From positions 14,629,941 through 14,693,940 of the forward strand of contig JAJHZJ010000413.1 of NCBI GenBank assembly GCA_023548195.1: DNA of 64,000 bases. The letters run 5' to 3'. Position 1 is the first letter of the stretch. Each line of letters opens with the position of its first letter. Source of the stretch: Bettongia penicillata ogilbyi. Lineage: Eukaryota; Chordata; Mammalia; Diprotodontia; Potoroidae. The position numbers and the translations under genes were made by a program. Below the pieces are notes generated by a model, which was not told the DNA's origin, did no database searches, and saw nothing but the letters and a program-made list of their open reading frames with translations. Shown here in pieces: positions 30,776-41,984 of this stretch.

Positions 30776-30819
30776 GCACTAGCCTTCCCCCCTTGCTGGC
30801 CCAGAGGCAGTATTATGGG

Positions 30820-30960
30820 GTTTATTTATCTGACACATATTTATTAGGTGTCCAATATGTGCAAAAGACCCTTTGACACTGGGAAAGGTTGAAAATAGAT
30901 AAAAGATTATCCCTGTTTGTAGGGAGCTTATATATTTAAGATGAAGTAGGCTGAATTTTG
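30820..30960 (-). mobile_element. L2-clade antisense fragment
   Basis: 'acacatatttattaggtgtc', 'caatatgtgcaaaagaccct' and 'tgtttgtagggagcttatat' match the antisense start block of the 24296 repeat. Confidence 0.45.
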
Positions 30961-31010
30961 TCTTCAGAGTGTCCCTTCTACCACCCCTATGCAAATGTTT
31001 CCTTCTCATC

Positions 31011-31036
31011 TGTTCTGATCTGATCTGATCTCATCT
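31011..31036. repeat. Short (TCTGA)n tandem run
   Basis: Four to five TCTGA units with one substitution. Confidence 0.7.
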
Positions 31037-31124
31037 CTCCCTCTCCTGAAAGGTCAATACTGAGTAAGTCAGACAAATGAAGCAAGCAGACTGATTGCTT
31101 CTAATGTTACCTGTATCTTTAGAA

Positions 31125-31370
31125 GTAGTCTGATAACACAGTCAATAAATTCCTAGACCTGGAATCAGGAAGAACTTAGTTCAAATCCTGCCCGAAATAC
31201 TTACTGTGTGATCCCAGGAAGTCAATCAGTCACAAACTCAACTTCCTCCTCTGCAAAATGGGGATAATTACAGCAACTACCTCCCATGGTTGTTGCAAGG
31301 ACAAACATGAGATGATACTAGTAAAGCACTTTGAAAACCTTAAAGTGCTATATAGTTCTTATTACCTATC
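31125..31370 (+). mobile_element. tRNA-like marsupial SINE
   Basis: 'ctagacctggaatcaggaag', 'agttcaaatcctgcccgaaa', 'catggttgttgcaaggacaa', 'taaagcactttgaaaacctt', 'aaagtgctatatagttctta'. Nearly full length. Confidence 0.75.
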
Positions 31371-31879
31371 TTAGGCAATACAGTGCTTATCTGTTTCTAA
31401 TATGCTGTAGCTCAGGAAAGTTTGAAGGGGAGATATTTTTAATCAAGGAGGGCTCCCGGTACTGTTTAAGAGAGGGTGTTACCAAATCAGATCTTTCCTT
31501 CTGTTGCTTATGTGATTTTGGACACAGCCAGTGACATTTTAGGTTCACTGCAAAGAGCCTGGATAATGAGGTTTTCCCAATAATGAGTTTCCTGGGCCAT
31601 GATGGAAAAGTCAGAGAAGTCCCAAAGTCATATGGCCAGGTGAAAAAGGAGGAATTAATTTCTATTTGCCATAATTCTTTTTTAAATGCAGTCCTAGAAC
31701 TGAATACAATATTATAAAAGTAATTGCAGCAGGGTAGATTGTGATACAACTAATACATCCCTTGATGTGAATATTGAATTACACTGTATTATTAATCTAC
31801 CAAGATCGTATTAGTTCACTTTCCCTGTAGAATTCTGAACCATCGAGCCTTCATATTCTATTTACTCTCTGAAATCCAA
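31371..31879. other. No recognised feature
   Basis: Short frames on both strands (31331-31534, 31387-31749) overlap and neither has a domain. Confidence 0.4.
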
Positions 31880-32415
31880 ACAAGTTGTGGCATGTGAATG
31901 TGATGGAACACTACTGTGCTGTAAGAAATAATGAACTCACTGACCTTAGAAAAACATGGAAAGACTTGCACAAAATAATGAAGAGCGAACCAAGAACCAA
32001 GTGAAGCAGAACCAAGAGAACATTGTATACAGCAACAGCAATACTGTTTTATGAATTACACTGAGTGAATGTCATTTTGACTATTATAAATATCCAAATT
32101 AACTACGAGGAAGGAAGACAATATCTGCATCCAGAGAGAGAACTGATAAATAGAAGTATGAATAGAATGATTTTACATATTTGTGGCTAATGGCAACCAT
32201 CTCTAGGGTGGAGGAGGAAAGGAAGAACAAATAGAAAAAAGAAATTTATATAATAACTATTATATATATATATAAATGGTAGCAAGCTGTACATGATAGA
32301 TTTGTAATTTCATGTGCAATCACCTTTTTTATGAAATTATTTATGAAATTATTATTTAAGGAAATGTTTGTTTTATTCCATAAATTAAAAGTAAATAAAT
32401 TTTAAAAAAATGAAA
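31880..32415 (+). mobile_element. L1 3' end (ORF2 tail and 3' UTR)
   Basis: 'gtgaatgtgatggaacacta', 'gtaagaaataatgaactcac', 'gaagcagaaccaagagaaca' match the L1 ORF2 end seen at 60930-61050. A 3' UTR with 'gagaactgataaatagaagt' and an A-rich end follow. Decayed. Confidence 0.7.
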
Positions 32416-33289
32416 TCCAAAGTCCACAGCATGTATCAATCTCTAGTGTTCTCCTCCAACTTACTTATTGTGAACCACTAAGAAGGCATAGTCTATTTCT
32501 CCCAGTTACCCATTTTTACTTCAGAAAACACCTTTCATTGTTTATTAGAATATGGTCAAAAACACTAGTTCAGTAAACATATTTCTTCTGTTTCTCCCTC
32601 CATTGATGCTCATTCCAGTTCTTTTCATGTAGAAGCATATTTTTGTGATATAAAATGCTCCTCCACTGTTATTTTAATCTTTGTCTTCATATTGAATTAG
32701 TTACAACTTATTTCAGTAACAGATCCTATCCCAACAATTCTCAATGACACATATCTATGAATTTCTATTTCTCTCTTTCCATTAAGATCTCTAGTTCATT
32801 TTATTACCTATATGCGGCTCATTCGTATAGAGATATCTGAGGCAATGAGTATTATTTGTGTCCATATTCCTGAATATTGTGATCTATGAATAATAGGGCC
32901 ACTTCACTGATTTTTTTTCCCTATGAGATAGCTGCTACCTTTAATCATCTCTGGCTCACTGAATGTGTGGGAAGAATTTTGATTTTCTCCCACCACTTTC
33001 AATTGAAAGCTCTTTTGATCAAGCAAATTTATCGTATGTTAACTCTTGTTAGAATACATCAATCCTTGGTTAAGAGCCTGTCCTTACATTTTAAATTCTA
33101 GTCCATAAATGTAAATCTTATTCTTTGACTCTATTTTCTTAACAAATACCCTAAAAGATGATATGCTTGCCAACTATTCATATCAAAGCTACATACAACC
33201 ACCAATAAGTCTAATCTCTTGAGTAGAATATTTTTGTGAAACTTAGAATCATTCCCTTAGAAAACTGGATCATTCCTTCATGGGGTGAT
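32416..33289. other. No recognised feature
   Basis: AT-rich 0.87 kb; no family named, though its texture suggests an old decayed repeat. The frame 32886-33101 has no domain. Confidence 0.4.
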
Positions 33290-33480
33290 ATCAAATTATA
33301 AATTTTCATGTCTGTAGGGACCCTTAAAACCATCTAGTTAAAGATTTAAAAATTTAAATTTGAAAACTTAGAAATGAAGAATTTTAAAATGAAAGAAGTG
33401 TGGAACAGAGAGGCTACATGGCTATGTAGCAGGAAAGGCAGGCTTGAAATTGAACTGCGAAAATTCATTTCTCAGATATA
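33290..33480 (+). mobile_element. Decayed SINE fragment
   Basis: 'catgtctgtagggaccctta', 'aaaccatctagttaaag' and 'gaggctacatggctatgtag' keep the outline of MIR-related SINEs. Confidence 0.4.
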
Positions 33481-33659
33481 GAATTATACTGGTCTCATCT
33501 CAGCATGAATGAGCACAGTTACAATGTAGCCAATATTGGTATCAACACCTCAGTGTTCCACTCAAACCCTCTCAACCTTGGCTCTGTAAGAGATACCTTA
33601 GTTACAAACACATAATTTGAATTTACTTTTTGCTTCTTCAATCTATAAATATCTGTATG

Positions 33660-33690
33660 TACACACACACACACATACACACACATATGC
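33660..33690. repeat. (CA)n microsatellite
   Basis: ACACACAC run with one ATAC interruption. Confidence 0.85.
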
Positions 33691-33699
33691 CTTTTAAAG

Positions 33700-33830
33700 A
33701 TTCTTTCAATATAGAAGAAACCTTAAGGGTCATCTAGAACAATTTTTCATTTCCAAGTGAGGAAAATGAGGACCTGAAAGCTAAATTGATTTGCAAATAT
33801 TTCTAGTGCTGTGAGCATTGACATCAGTGA
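33700..33830 (+). mobile_element. Decayed SINE fragment
   Basis: 'gaaaccttaagggtcatcta' and 'gaggaaaatgaggacctgaa' are MIR-related blocks. Confidence 0.5.
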
Positions 33831-33949
33831 TGGCATAGCTTAAGCCCTTGATGGGTCTTTGTGGAATGCTATGTCCAAATCATCTAGTCATCAAATTTTG
33901 GGTGAGACTTACCAAACTTAGCTATGCTGGTTCTCAAACATGAAACTTA

Positions 33950-34115
33950 GTCCTTCAGTCCAAATACCTCAAGATCACTAGCTCTTGGTCAGAGAAATTG
34001 GGTTCAGATTCTGCTTTTGATACGTTCTACTCATGCAAGCACAGCCAAGTCAATTAAGCTGTTTCCTCATGTGTAAAATATGGGAGTTGGACTAGACTGC
34101 CTGTTCAATTTGGGA
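33950..34115 (+). mobile_element. tRNA-like marsupial SINE fragment
   Basis: 'gaaattgggttcagattctg', 'tttcctcatgtgtaaaatat', 'gggagttggactagactgcc'. Confidence 0.65.
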
Positions 34116-34119
34116 AAGT

Positions 34120-34350
34120 AGGAAAAGAGCAAACATTTATTAAATACCTATCATGTGCCAGTTACTGTGTCAATAACTTTGTCAATATTATCTTATTTGA
34201 TCCTTACAACAAATGATGAAGAGGTGCTGTGATATAATTCCCATATTATAGTTGAGGAAACTGAGGTTGTGACTTGCCCAGGCTGAGATGGTTAGTAGGT
34301 ATCTGAGGTGGGATTCTAGTGCTCTATTCACTTAGCTACCTAGCTGCCTT
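34120..34350 (+). mobile_element. MIR/THER1-like CORE-SINE
   Basis: 'agcaaacatttattaaatac', 'ctatcatgtgccagttactg', 'tatagttgaggaaactgagg', 'gcccaggctgagatggttag', 'ctacctagctgcc'. Close to full length. Confidence 0.75.
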
Positions 34351-35500
34351 TGGGTGGGATATGAGATACAGAATAGGAGAAAGGGTCAATTAGGAAGGAG
34401 AGAAAGGACTGCCTTGCTATAATGAAGGCCCAGTGGAAATGCAACAGCATAAATACATAGTGTTCTATCATTTTATAGAAGTAGGTTGTGTGGGGAAAGG
34501 TTTGGATTTAGGGAGAGAAAGGGATCTAATGGTTGACATCCACTAAAGTTCCATTCCGATGTCTCATCGTAGTGTAGAGGTGACCCTGGATTTGCCAGTG
34601 TTGGTGGGATCTATCAATGGATAGAGTATCTAAGGCTCGACATAGAAAGTTCATTACCAGGCTAGTCACAAGGTGACCAATTATTTAGCCATAACATCTC
34701 TAAAAGACTCAGTCACTTGGGGGTGCTAATATGCATTGACAAGTAAAGAAATGACACTGACATCATGAGATCTTTAAAATAGGGAAGCATAATATATGAT
34801 TTCAAAAAGCTCAAAAAACTCCTGTTCTGATCTGTAGAGGGAAGCTGTCCCATGGTAAATGTTATGTGTGGGTTTACATTAGAAATTTCAAAAGGCAGAA
34901 AAGAATAATCATACTCTCTTGCATCTATGTAAAGTGAGGGTCAACATCCCTCAAGGCAATGATTGATATGATGGAGTTAAAAAGATTTTCTCCCTGTTGT
35001 TCAAGAGCTTGGAGGGTGCATTTACAGTTCAAGTACTATTTGAGGGTGTGGACTTTATCATATGCTGATGCTGGTATGGAACACTTAATGCGAAACTGAT
35101 GTGTAGGAAAAAAAAACATTAGAATTAGGCTTGAATTGAAAAAATAACATATTTTCATTATGGCAGATGATATTTCAGAAAATGGTGAACGAATGTGGCC
35201 AACTCTTGACTTTGGATCAGAGTTTCACTGTGTGGGTGGACACGGAGTGGAGAATGCCTTGGCAGTTGGCTGGGTTAAAGACAGCCTCCTCATCATTCCA
35301 GCTTTCTTGGAATCCTTTTATGAGTCACATGCAACTGAGATTTTGTTAGCCACCAAATGTCCTTATAAGCCATCCATCCATCACATTGTCTGTACTATAC
35401 TGCCATACTGTCTATGCTATGCTACCACACAAAGCAGCCTAAGCTTCAGAACCATTGGGGAACCTACTAAATGGCCAGTGGTGGGGCAGTAGATCTCAGT
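34351..35500. other. Unassigned; possible old LINE (RTE-like) remnant
   Basis: The plus frame 35160-35492 opens MADDISENGERMW, which loosely resembles the reverse transcriptase FADDIVLISEN box. Upstream, the frame near 34970-35030 reads IFSLLFKSLEGAF, loosely like the RTE block before it. Spacing and remaining sequence do not align well, so this is only a hint. Confidence 0.25.
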
Positions 35501-35524
35501 TCTGAGGTGGTATTTGGGTAGTGA

Positions 35525-35680
35525 AACAAGCACTGGGCTGTGACTCTAGAGACTTGCTTCTAGACAGGTCAGCTACTAACTGGATGACCTTGGATGAATC
35601 TCACCATCTAAAGCAACCAAACCAATTTTCAGACACCGAAAGGCATGTCCATTCCTGCTCTAAAATTCTATGATGCCTGT
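35525..35680 (+). mobile_element. Decayed tRNA-like SINE
   Basis: 'caagcactgggctgtgactc', 'agctactaactggatgacct' and 'tctaaaattctatgatgcct' keep the SINE outline. Confidence 0.5.
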
Positions 35681-35854
35681 GAAATATGTCGTAATCTGAG
35701 GGTAAGGTAACTGGAATAGGAATAAAGAAGCTGGGACAGAATGTGGGAGGGATGAATAAAGGTAATTTTCAAACATCTCAATGAAAAATGAATCTTTCCT
35801 AAGTTTCTTAGGTTCTCTTTATCAACGTAATCTAGCCCAGTTCCTAGGAATAGG

Positions 35855-36407
35855 AAAAGTCGTGGGGACTATTACAATAGCCTTCTAATCGGATTGATCT
35901 TCCTGATTCAAGTCTCTTTCCACTCCACTCTACCCTTCAGTCAGATGTCAAGTGATTTGCATAAAATGTAGGCTTAATTATGTCACATACCTGCTCTTTG
36001 AACTCTAATTAATTTCAGCGTCAAATTTTTTTTTGACATTTAAGGCTGGTGTTCTCCCAATTTACTTTCCTCAAACAATGCTGGCCTTTGTTGAACATGC
36101 TGACGGATTTCCCACCTCTATACTTTTACACTACTTCTCCCTTTATACCTAGAAACATCTCTGTTCTCAACCTGTCCCTTAAAATTTAGCTTCCTTGAAG
36201 ATTCAGATCAAAGCCTACCTTCTGTAGGAAGCCTCTCTTAGTCACTCCAGGTGCTAATGCCTTCCCCTTTGAGATGACTTTCTATCTATATCATATACAT
36301 CATGTAGGAACCTATTTATTTACATATTGAATGCAAAATCGTTGAAGGCATGGGATTTTTCTTTTTTACTTTTCTTTATATTCTCAGTACTTGGCACAGT
36401 GCTCAGC
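35855..36407 (+). mobile_element. L2 LINE 3' region, split by Mar1
   Basis: 'ggactattacaatagccttc', 'gtctctttccactccactct', 'tatgtcacatacctgctctt', 'tgaagattcagatcaaagcc' and 'cttggcacagtgctcagcat' follow the L2 order. The tail resumes after the Mar1 insertion at 36655 ('taagtatgtaataaatgctt', 'gattgattga'). Confidence 0.8.
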
Positions 36408-36654
36408 ATGTTGTTTTTGTTCAGTCCTGTTTGACTCTTCATGACCCCATTTGGGGTTTTCTTGGGAAAGATACTGGAATGATTTGCTATTTCTTTCTCC
36501 AGTCCGTTAGACAGTTGAGGAAACTGAGGCAAACAAGGTTAAATGACTTGTCCAGAGGCACCCAGCTAGTAAGTGTTTGAGGCCAGATTTGGACTCAAGT
36601 CCTCCTGACTCCAGGTCAGGCACTCTCTCCAATGTACCACCCAGCTGCCATGGT
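36408..36654 (-). mobile_element. Mar1-like CORE-SINE, full length, inserted in L2 tail
   Basis: Reads 'tgttcagtcctgtttgactc', 'ttcatgaccccatttggggt', 'tttcttgggaaagatactgg', 'gttgaggaaactgaggcaaa', 'aagtgtttgaggccagattt', 'accacccagctgcc' on the plus strand. Both ends are present, and the L2 tail is split by it. Confidence 0.85.
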
Positions 36655-36692
36655 AAGTATGTAATAAATGCTTATCGATTGATTGAATCCCA
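36655..36692 (+). mobile_element. L2 3' tail (right part)
   Basis: 'taagtatgtaataaatgctt' and 'atcgattgattga' finish the L2 of 35855-36407. Confidence 0.7.
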
Positions 36693-36784
36693 CTTTTATC
36701 ATCTCTTAAATGTTTTTATTAGCAAAAATTCACCCAATTTTGTTTTATTAATGATCAATGAGTAGTGGCAAATAATTAAACTAA

Positions 36785-37215
36785 GGGCATGCCTATCAAT
36801 TAAGGAATAGATGACCAAATTATGGTAAATGACTGTAATATGATACTAGTGTGGCATAAGAAATGACAGAAGTAATGGCTTTCGAGGAATCTGGGAAGAC
36901 TTACATGAGATGCAGAGTAAAGCGAGCAGAACCAGAAAAACACCTCAAACAATTGTAAAACAGCAATAAAATTCTAAATGACGATGAGCAGCTTGAAAGA
37001 TTGATCAATGCAATGACCAACCTGATTCCAGAGGACCATCATGGCAGAGAGGTGACAGACTCAAGATGTAGAATAAGCCATGTATTTTTGGATATAGCTA
37101 ATGTGGGAACTTTCTTTGTATGATGACAAATATTTGCTATGAGAGTTTAGTTTTTCTTTTCTAAGTGGGGGATGAGAAGAGGAGAAAATAAACTTTTGTT
37201 AATTAAAAAATGTTT
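36785..37215 (+). mobile_element. L1 3' end
   Basis: 'catgcctatcaattaaggaa', 'tggcataagaaatgacagaa', 'gcgagcagaaccagaaaaac' then a 3' UTR with 'gaggtgacagactcaagatg', 'ttttggatatagctaatgtg' and AATAAACTTTTG. Plus strand, 5'-truncated, frame-broken. Confidence 0.7.
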
Positions 37216-38229
37216 TTAGTGGGGATAGACTACTGAATGTGTGGACAAAATATCTGGTACTCTGCATATTTGAGGCTGTTAAAATTTCTAGCTTTATTAG
37301 TTTTATATGTACGTTTAAAAAAAAAAAAGAAACTTGGTACACACTCACAAAGGATCCGATGTAGTTACCTTGGGTTACAAGGAAGAGTATATTAAGAATT
37401 CCAGGAGTAGAATGAAACTTTTCAGCAAAGTTAAAACTAGGATGGGGCAACAGATCTTTGCCTCAGGTAGGTAATATCCCCTGGTGTGTCTCCCTCCCTC
37501 CTATCCCTTCCATCAAAGGGTAGGATTGGGGAGGTCCTAGGGATGACTGCTTCCTCCTTTAGCAACTTAGAAAAATCAAGATGTCCCAGGGTGTACTTCT
37601 TTCCCTTGGCAATCTCATCCCAGGCAAGCCTGTTTACTCCAGATGCTAAAGCTGTTAGTTATAGCTCGGATTTCAGCCTCCTTCACTGACTGGTAGTGTT
37701 ATCAGATTTGACAACCATTCTCTCAAGTGAGTCATGGCCAATACTAGCACTTCATTAAACAGTAAAATATCCCCTGGGACAGATAATTGGTTCAATTTGC
37801 TCAGTCAGTGTGTTTTTTCAGTCTGGGAAGTACACCAGGGAGGCCACAGCAATCTTTCCTTAGTGCAGATCAATACAAAAATCTAGGATGTGTGAAGAGT
37901 CTCATTTTATTAAGGAAAGCATACAGTAAGTAGGCTCTGATTGCTCTCTCCTGGATTCAACTTAAGTGATTACATAATGAGCCCAATACAACTTGGGCAG
38001 TGCTTGCATGGCATCACTTGCCCCAAAGACCACCTATAAGCTTTGACTTCAGCAGGTGCTAACTGGACTGACTTCATGCACTTCATTTTCCTTAATGAGA
38101 TTCTTCACATATGTCGCCTTCTATTCCCTAAGTCTTTAAATAGGTGTGAGGAAATAGGTAAACCAATTCTGCTTTCTGGGTTTCAATTTCCATCTAGGAA
38201 AGGAATGACCATTTTTTCCTCCTCCTCTT
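37216..38229. other. No recognised feature
   Basis: 1 kb without a repeat family I can name; an A12 run at 37318-37329. Open frames 37486-37689 and 38043-38249 have no domain. Confidence 0.45.
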
Positions 38230-38519
38230 TCCTATTTCATTCAAGCTAGAATTATAGGGGTTACTCAAAGTCACTGTCCCAATACTGAGGGTCATGGAAG
38301 TTTGGACCTGCTTAATTTTCAATCTGGGCTGGTTCACCTCTCCTTGAGCAACTTGGGAGCACCCATATTCCCAAAGAGTCCAACATATTAATGACAGATT
38401 TAGGGTGGGTACACAACTGGCTTGGTCCAATGCAGCTCAGAGCTCCTTGAGTTCAAACTATCGGCCAGCCTCACCCTTCCTGATAGCTAGGATTATAAAT
38501 TTGTGCCACTACGTGTGGT
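38230..38519 (-). pseudogene. 7SL (signal recognition particle RNA) pseudogene
   Basis: The minus strand follows 7SL RNA over its full length. The 5' domain shows 'ataatcctagctatcaggaa', 'gggtgaggctggccgatagt' and 'ttgaactcaaggagctctga'. The central part shows 'gggtgctcccaagttgctca' and 'aggagaggtgaaccagccca', then 'ttaagcaggtccaaacttcc'. The 3' domain shows 'cagtattgggacagtgactt' and 'attctagcttgaatgaaata'. The ~290 bp compare with about 300 nt for 7SL. Many substitutions (G/C positions lost) rule out a functional copy. An A/G-rich stretch beyond the RNA 3' end (38211-38229) fits a retroposed copy; no clear target duplication seen. It includes the S domain, so it is not an Alu/B1-type SINE. 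Confidence 0.85.
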
Positions 38520-38680
38520 AACTAGTTATTTCTATTTTGGGATTTATTTAACTTCAGGCTGTCCTCCCTAATCTCCAAAAGTCATGCCGGGAAGCCTGGT
38601 TTTTGATGGCCCAAGCCACCACTGGCCTCTCAAAGCTGCAGGTATTATTAATGAAACACTCCGTGGAGAGATCTGTGAAC
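38520..38680. other. No recognised feature
   Basis: Nothing recognised. Confidence 0.4.
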
Positions 38681-38684
38681 TTGA

Positions 38685-38820
38685 AATTAGGAGACTTCAA
38701 TGCCATTCAACTCAATCCCCAAATCAAGAGCCTTTATGAAGTTCTAATATGTGCCAGGCATTGTGCCATGTACTCAGGATAAAAAAACAAATGAAAATAC
38801 AGTCTTGGCCCAATAGAACT
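38685..38820 (-). mobile_element. L2-clade antisense fragment
   Basis: 'tatgtgccaggcattgtgcc', 'cttggcccaatagaacttgg' match the antisense start block of the 24296 repeat. Confidence 0.5.
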
Positions 38821-38824
38821 TGGA

Positions 38825-39000
38825 GCCTCAGGTCTGCCACTGACTAATTAGCCATACAAGCTTGTGTGAGCTACCTTACTAAGCCATGTTGTACTCATCA
38901 ACAATGGGGATAACCAGAAATACCCTACCTGCCATGCACAGACTTGTGGGGACTGAATGAGATGGTGCATGTGGAGTGCACATAAACATAAGATATTATC
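38825..39000 (+). mobile_element. MIR3/tRNA-like SINE, decayed
   Basis: 'ggtctgccactgactaatta', 'caacaatggggataaccaga', 'actgaatgagatggtgcatg'. Confidence 0.5.
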
Positions 39001-39383
39001 TTTGGCTGGGAATTGGAATTCTCATCTCCCCAGTAAAGACTCACTGTAGAGTTTTATTTTGTGACTTCCACCTCCTAGCTTTGAATTCTCTGGGATGACA
39101 CAGCAATTAATTAGATGGGAATCCCTTTCTTCTAAGTTACATTTATCTTCCATTTAATCAAGGCTCAATCAATGATTTGTTCCTGGAGTCGACCCTATGT
39201 TGCTATCACTTGTTATTGCAAAAGGGAAAAGGGAAGAGATGAATGTTTCCTCTTAAGTATAATAGCAGATACAGGATAGGGACAGGATAAGGAACTCCCA
39301 GATGAGGAAATACCTTTACCAATGAAGATCTGCATCTTCAATTTAGAATCCTAGTGAACGTCTAAGACACTGATAGACTAAGT
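39001..39383. other. No recognised feature
   Basis: Nothing recognised. Confidence 0.4.
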
Positions 39384-39545
39384 CAGTGGTGTCAAACTCA
39401 AATAGAAAGTTAATTTAGGAAATCCTCAAATTAACATTATCTTTGTAATTATTTGTTAAACATTTCCCAATAAAATTTTAATTGATTCAGCTGCACTCTG
39501 GAGTTGAGCTAGCCCATCAAGGCAGCCCTAATTTTGACTCCTCTG
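39384..39545. mobile_element. Short non-autonomous hAT-type element
   Basis: Left end CAGTGGTGTCAAACTCA and right end, in reverse complement, CAGAGGAGTCAAAATTAGG form imperfect inverted repeats like those of the element at 1352-1563. Flanks GACTAAGT (39376-39383) and GATTAAGG (39546-39553) agree at six of eight positions, consistent with a decayed 8-bp hAT target duplication. Confidence 0.72.
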
Positions 39546-39807
39546 GATTAAGGGGCTTGTTCAGTCATACAGCCAGTTTGTCACCTAGGTGAGACATGTC
39601 AAGATTCTCCTTCAATTTTCTATCACCCTGTCTTGTAAATATTAAAAAGGAGCAATAAATGATATTAATTAGGCAAGTAAAAAAGTTCAAAGGTGTCATA
39701 AATCCTCATTTTGTCAATGTAATGATGGTGAAGATACAGAAATGAAAAGGAAATAATTTACTTTACAAAAGTGAAGTTTTACACCAAAAGAAAACAAAAA
39801 CTGTACT

Positions 39808-39990
39808 GATCATAGATCTAGAGCTAGAAGAGACCTCAGAGGTGTCTTAATCCAAACCTCTTCTTTTAAGTTTGAGGAAACTGAGGCCTAGCTAGGTTAA
39901 GAGGCTCTCCAGAGATTACACAGATACCAAGTAGCAGAGCTATAATTCAATCTCAGATGCACTAACTCCAAATCCAGGACTCTTCCTACT
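39808..39990 (+). mobile_element. MIR-related CORE-SINE
   Basis: 'gatcatagatctagagctag', 'aagagacctcagaggtgtct', 'tgaggaaactgaggcctagc', 'gattacacagataccaagta'. Near complete. Confidence 0.7.
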
Positions 39991-40069
39991 TGTTCAATGG
40001 AAAGTAGACACAAACTTTTGAAGGGTGACTGGGAGTAGGAGTGTAGAAAGAGAAAAACAAACAGAAGTA

Positions 40070-40245
40070 GATAGACTGCTTTCCAGACTTGTATCTGCCA
40101 CTGAGTCTATGGATAATCTTTGGACAAGTCTCTTTCTTGACTTTTTCATTTGTTAAAGGGAAGGAATTGAGCTAAATGATATCTATAGCTGCTTCTAGCT
40201 CTGACATTTCATATTCTAAAGTTTCCTCTATCTCCAGTAGTCTTT
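40070..40245 (+). mobile_element. tRNA-like marsupial SINE fragment
   Basis: 'atctgccactgagtctatgg', 'ttcatttgttaaagggaagg', 'gctgcttctagctctgacat'. Confidence 0.6.
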
Positions 40246-41100
40246 GACTCTATGACTTCTATTGTTCCATGAAGTGAAATGAAAAATCTGTCTCTGATAT
40301 CTTAAAATGGAAATCCTGTCTTGCTCCCCAAAAGCAACACAGATCTGGCTCTTGAGTCACTGACTTAAAGAAGACTTTGGCTTTCCTGTGAATGACCCAA
40401 TGTGTCCTTGGTCTAAAATTGGTCCCCAAAGAGCTCTCATCATTTCACTTAGTCATCAACAAATTATTTTCAATAAATTATTGAAAGGTCTTAAAGAGCC
40501 AGATCCACTAATGATACATAGCCTAAAATGGAATAACAAGAGAAGAGAAATTCAGACTCTTCAGCTCCAGGTGGGTATCATTTTCGGGATGATGCAATTG
40601 GAGCTGATTTCTGAAGTAGCAGTCTGGCTTGAAGCTTCTCATTTCCTCTGGCTTCAGGGCAGGGAAACATTCTCCAAAGGGCTTTGGTCAGCCAAAGGAA
40701 GGCAAAGCTCATCCTCATAAAACAGTGGTGGTTGCACAATGAGAGCCTTTTCCTTCTTGCACAACTGATGTTACTATTGGAGGGTTGGCCATCCAGACCA
40801 AGTAGTCCTCTCAGCTTTGGCAGACCTCTCTACTTGTAAAACATCTGCATCTGGGAAACCATTTCTATTTAAGACTAAAGCTTTCCTTTAGACAAGATAC
40901 CATTTTATACATAAGGAAATTAACGTGTCCTCTGGTTGATCTGGATAAAAGGAATATTGGCAGGGGTTTCTGAGTTGTGGCTTTGAGTTGATGCTGACAC
41001 TAAATGTGACATAAACCTAAAGAATTTTTTTTTTTGGGGGGGAGTGGGAAACACATGAGAGAACTTGGACAACATGTACATAAAACAGAGGCAATAGGAA
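40246..41100. other. No recognised feature
   Basis: 0.85 kb. The 110-codon plus frame 40388-40720 shows no domain, signal or splice context; treated as chance. Confidence 0.45.
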
Positions 41101-41225
41101 CTCTCTCTCTTTCTCTCTCTCTCTCTGTCTCTCTCTCTCTCTCTCTTTCTCTCTCTCCCTCTCTCTTTCTCTCCCTGTCTCCCTCCCTCCCTCTCTCTCT
41201 CTCTGTCTCTCTCTGTCTCTCTCTT

Positions 41226-41288
<63 letters not shown>

Positions 41289-41322
41289 GTCTCCCTCTCT
41301 CTCCCTCCCTCTTTCTCTCTCT
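41101..41322. repeat. (CT)n microsatellite, about 220 bp
   Basis: CT repeat with scattered TTC and CCTC interruptions. Serine/leucine-rich and arginine/glutamate-rich frames on the two strands are direct products of the repeat. Confidence 0.95.
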
Positions 41323-41324
41323 TA

Positions 41325-41490
41325 GAAATAGCATTGTGTTTAGGTTTGGAAGTCTCATTTTGAATCTTGACTCCAGCAATTACTAATTGTCTTTATTTAG
41401 GTAAATCACTTTAGTGTCAATAAAAATTCCCATCGATAAAATACTTGTCTTACCTACCTCACTTTCTTTTGGGAAGAAAGTACTTTGTAA
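41325..41490 (+). mobile_element. tRNA-like SINE, decayed
   Basis: 'aatcttgactccagcaatta', 'aggtaaatcactttagtgtc', 'gaaagtactttgtaaatatt'. Confidence 0.5.
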
Positions 41491-41984
41491 ATATTAAACT
41501 CCTGGATAAAGGAGCTACCACAATCCCTTTAATATGAATTGTCCACCAACATATTCCTCTGATGTCTCATGGTTGCATGGTGGTACTTGTGGATTCTGAA
41601 GGTTCTCCTGTAAACTATAAGTTCTTGTAGGTCCTCCTAGGCTCAAAAGACTTTAGCTAGAGGACTAATAATGGATTGCATGTTTGTAGTCCAAGGACCA
41701 GTCTAAGCCCAGGGAGACTCGTCATCAATCATAAAGTTGGCTACAAGGTGGTGAAATTTTTGCCATAGGAATCATGAAACTGTCTACTAAGGGATACAAG
41801 AGTTGTGATTTGCATGGGTGGAAGGAAGACTGACGCTGATGAAACCATAGCTCTTGTGAAGCACCGAAGTTGTATAAAACAAATATTGTGTATTCTTTCA
41901 GGTCACTCAAGGCATTTTGCATTATGATTGTCCAAAAACCTCTTACTCTTGTAATAGGTCATCTCCACTCTAGGAAAGCCCTCC
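41491..41984. other. No recognised feature
   Basis: Nothing recognised. Confidence 0.4.

Noticed and set aside
38430..38530. Alu-like reading of the antisense 7SL 5' domain
   Set aside because: The similarity continues through the S domain to the 3' domain, so this is a 7SL RNA copy, not an Alu or B1 SINE.
40388..40720. 110-codon plus-strand frame in unassigned sequence
   Set aside because: No recognisable domain, codon periodicity not evident by eye, no flanking exon signals.
41017..41379. Arginine/glutamate-rich and serine/leucine-rich frames of 109-120 codons
   Set aside because: Both come directly from the 220-bp (CT)n repeat.
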